6,858 bases of DNA, from positions 1 to 6,858 of the forward strand of contig JAJYMP010000293.1 of NCBI GenBank assembly GCA_021786915.1. The letters are read 5' to 3'. This DNA comes from Chloroflexota bacterium (GTDB lineage: Bacteria; Chloroflexota; Limnocylindria; Limnocylindrales; CSP1-4). The notes under the pieces were generated by a model, which saw only the letters and a list, made by a program, of their open reading frames with translations, searched no databases and had not been told where the DNA came from. This document shows, in pieces, positions 5,666 through 6,858 of the stretch; the stretch's first letter is position 1; every line of letters starts with the position of its first letter. The position numbers were made by a program, and so were the translations under genes.

Positions 5666-6001
5666 GTGGAGGATGACCTCGTCGCCTGGGGTCGGGTCGT
5701 CCGCATCGAGACGCGCGGCCGGATCAGCGGCCGGGTTGCGCGAGCCACCGTGGGGTTCGTGGAGCGGCCGGACCGCTCCCTGCGGGTCGCGGCCGGCTCG
5801 CCCCGTGCGGGCTGGGCCCTCAACCTCATGGCCGACCCGGTCTGCAGGGTGACCCTGGGCGACGACACCTGGACGGCGATCGCGCGCGAGCTCGACGTCG
5901 CGGAGCAGGCGGCAGCCGTCCGGGAGCTGATCCTCAAGTACGGGACCCCCGCCGAGGGCCTCGGCGCAGGCCCAGCCTTCGAGCTGCGCCCCGCGGGCTG
6001 A
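5666..6001 (+). CDS. Deazaflavin (F420)-dependent nitroreductase family protein, small
   Basis: A 111-residue protein that fits the Ddn / F420H2-dependent quinone reductase-like split-barrel family. It has RIETRGRISGRV (residues 13-24), then a strand and AGSPRAGWALNLMADPVCRVTLG (48-65 region: W50, N53, P58, G65), matching the usual T-x-GR-x-SG ... W-x-x-NL-x-A-x-P pattern. Members bind F420 along the strand and loop regions and reduce quinones or nitro compounds in the cytoplasm; the substrate here is unknown. It is shorter than Ddn (about 150 residues), lacking much of the N-terminal helix. The start is GTG 5666. No good ribosome site is seen, and no earlier ATG or GTG occurs in frame back to the regulator stop, but the frame is open upstream and the true start is not certain. 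It lies 51 bp after the response regulator, same strand, and may be co-transcribed. Assignment rests on pattern recognition of a divergent family, so moderate confidence. Confidence 0.75.
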   Translation: MEDDLVAWGRVVRIETRGRISGRVARATVGFVERPDRSLRVAAGSPRAGWALNLMADPVCRVTLGDDTWTAIARELDVAEQAAAVRELILKYGTPAEGLGAGPAFELRPAG

Positions 6002-6118
6002 CCCCCGCGCCGACGGCTGGCTGGCCGGACCCTCGGCCGCGCGGCACCGGGTCACCGTCGGGCCCGGGGTCCCGCCGCTGCGGGCCATCCGGCCGCACCA
6101 ACCCACCGGGTCGCCTGC

Positions 6119-6124
6119 AAGACT
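6119..6124 (+). promoter_or_regulatory. Possible -10 (AAGACT) of a leaderless promoter for the terminal CoA-transferase gene
   Basis: AAGACT keeps the key A at position 2 and T at position 6 of the -10 and ends 6 nt before ATG 6131, the same spacing as the TAGGCT/GTG arrangement at 3316-3328. No Shine-Dalgarno sequence lies in front of the ATG. The first base is not T and no -35 is evident, so this is weaker than the kinase promoter. The rest of the 129-bp gap (6002-6130) shows only short GC hairpins. Confidence 0.35.
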
Positions 6125-6130
6125 GCCGCC

Positions 6131-6858
6131 ATGCGTATCGTGTCGCCCGAGGAAGCGGTCGCGGGCATCAAGTCGCGCGACCAGGTCTACATCCAGTGCG
6201 CCGCCGCGGTGCCGTCGTTCCTGCTCGACGCGCTCGTCGCGCGGGCGCCGGAGCTGTCCGGCGTCTCGATCGTCCACCTCCACACCGAGGGCCCAGGTCC
6301 CCACATGGCCCCGGAGATGGCGCCCCACTTCCGGCACCGGGCCCTGTTCATCGGGCCCAACGCCCGGGCCGCCGTCAACGAGGGGCGCGCGGACTTCGTG
6401 CCGGTGTTCCTGTCCGACGTGCCCGCCCTGTTCTCGTCGCGTGCGCTACCGCTCGACGCGGTGTTCATGAACGTGAGCCCTCCGGACGCTCACGGCTTCT
6501 GCTCGCTGGGCGTGTCGGTGGAGGCGATGCACGCCGCGATCGGCGCCGCGAGGACCGTCATCGCGCAGCTCAACCCGTCGATGCCCCGAACGCTCGGCGA
6601 GTCGTTCGTCCACATCAGCGACATCGACATCGCTTGCGAGGTCGACCAGCCCCCGTACGAGGTGAACCGCCCCCAGATCGGTGAGGTCGAGCGCCGGATC
6701 GGCGGGTTCATCGCGGACCTGATCCCCGACGGCGCGACGCTCCAGTTGGGGATCGGCGCCATCCCCGCCGCCACCGCCGAGCTCCTGACCCACAAGCGGG
6801 ACCTGGGCATCCACACCGAGATGTTCACCGACGCCGTGGTGGACCTGGTCGAGGCGGG
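6131..6858 (+). CDS. Acetyl-CoA hydrolase / 4-hydroxybutyrate CoA-transferase family protein, 5' part only
   Basis: The first 242 codons of a protein whose family members have about 430-450 residues; the frame is open to the window end. The N terminus RIVSPEEAVAGIKSRDQVYI is the usual opening of the family and supports ATG 6131 as start. Further landmarks are DAVFMNVSPPDAHGFCSLG, the signature LNPSMPRTLGESFVHISDID (residues 147-166), DGATLQLGIGAIP (200-212) and GIHTEMFTDAVVDL (226-239). E230 in HTEM is the likely catalytic glutamate that forms the covalent CoA thioester, by comparison with the 4-hydroxybutyrate CoA-transferase of Clostridium. It should act in the cytoplasm moving CoA between acetyl-CoA and a short-chain acid such as butyrate, propionate, succinate or 4-hydroxybutyrate, or hydrolyse acetyl-CoA. 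Sequence alone does not choose. It is on the same strand as the preceding reductase gene but 129 bp away with a possible promoter of its own. Confidence 0.9.
   Translation, partial: MRIVSPEEAVAGIKSRDQVYIQCAAAVPSFLLDALVARAPELSGVSIVHLHTEGPGPHMAPEMAPHFRHRALFIGPNARAAVNEGRADFVPVFLSDVPALFSSRALPLDAVFMNVSPPDAHGFCSLGVSVEAMHAAIGAARTVIAQLNPSMPRTLGESFVHISDIDIACEVDQPPYEVNRPQIGEVERRIGGFIADLIPDGATLQLGIGAIPAATAELLTHKRDLGIHTEMFTDAVVDLVEA

Noticed and set aside
6023..6084. Short GC hairpins (GGCCG/CGGCC at 6023-6038 and CCCGC/GCGGG at 6071-6084) after the nitroreductase-like gene
   Set aside because: Five-base stems are expected by chance in DNA this GC-rich and neither has a T run, so no terminator is annotated.
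4958..6337. 459-codon minus-strand open frame
   Set aside because: It crosses three plus-strand genes and two intergenic gaps, with no recognisable motif.
1..6858. Searched for tRNA genes, CRISPR-like repeats, insertion sequence ends and integrase or transposase genes
   Set aside because: None seen by eye. Coding density and base composition look even across the window, with no sign of recent insertion.

Overview
The window is uniformly GC-rich, with tightly packed genes, frequent GTG starts, at least one probable leaderless transcript, a Tat-exported lipoprotein with an Ala/Ser/Pro-rich linker and a small F420-type (deazaflavin) oxidoreductase. Together these suggest a high-GC, mostly aerobic, free-living bacterium of the Actinomycetota or a high-GC Chloroflexota lineage. 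No 16S rRNA or taxonomic marker is present, so this placement is inference.

Layout. Bases 1-1153 (+): the end of a CoA-transferase alpha subunit gene, overlapping by 4 bp a complete beta subunit gene (glutaconate / 3-oxoadipate CoA-transferase type). A strong hairpin (1200-1236) separates this pair from a converging minus-strand operon. Bases 1277-3185 (-): a two-domain (type B) multicopper oxidase carrying a Tat signal and a lipobox, followed 16 bp downstream by a universal stress protein. Bases 3186-3327: a 142-bp divergent control region with a -10 element placed for leaderless transcription and three TGACC elements about 30 bp apart. Bases 3328-5614 (+): a GAF-domain histidine kinase and a NarL/LuxR response regulator overlapping by 8 bp. 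Bases 5666-6001 (+): a small deazaflavin-dependent nitroreductase-like protein. Bases 6131-6858 (+): the first 242 codons of an acetyl-CoA hydrolase / 4-hydroxybutyrate CoA-transferase family protein, running off the window.

Reading it as a system. The kinase and regulator closely resemble the DosS(DevS)/DosR(DevR) hypoxia, NO and CO sensing pair of mycobacteria. The regulator keeps the K-x-x-K-N recognition-helix residues of DosR. The kinase's single clear GAF domain resembles the heme-binding GAF-A of DosS, with a histidine and a tyrosine 22 residues apart as in DosS H149/Y171. A universal stress protein gene lies nearby, as it does beside devR-devS in Mycobacterium tuberculosis. Here it is paired with an O2-consuming copper oxidase in a divergent operon, and a probable F420-dependent reductase gene follows the regulator. 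The working hypothesis is a compact oxygen/redox sensing module with its own exported oxidase, stress protein and reductase, set between two unrelated acyl-CoA/CoA-transfer genes. Each gene belongs to a recognisable family; the arrangement and the possible heme site are the parts worth checking.
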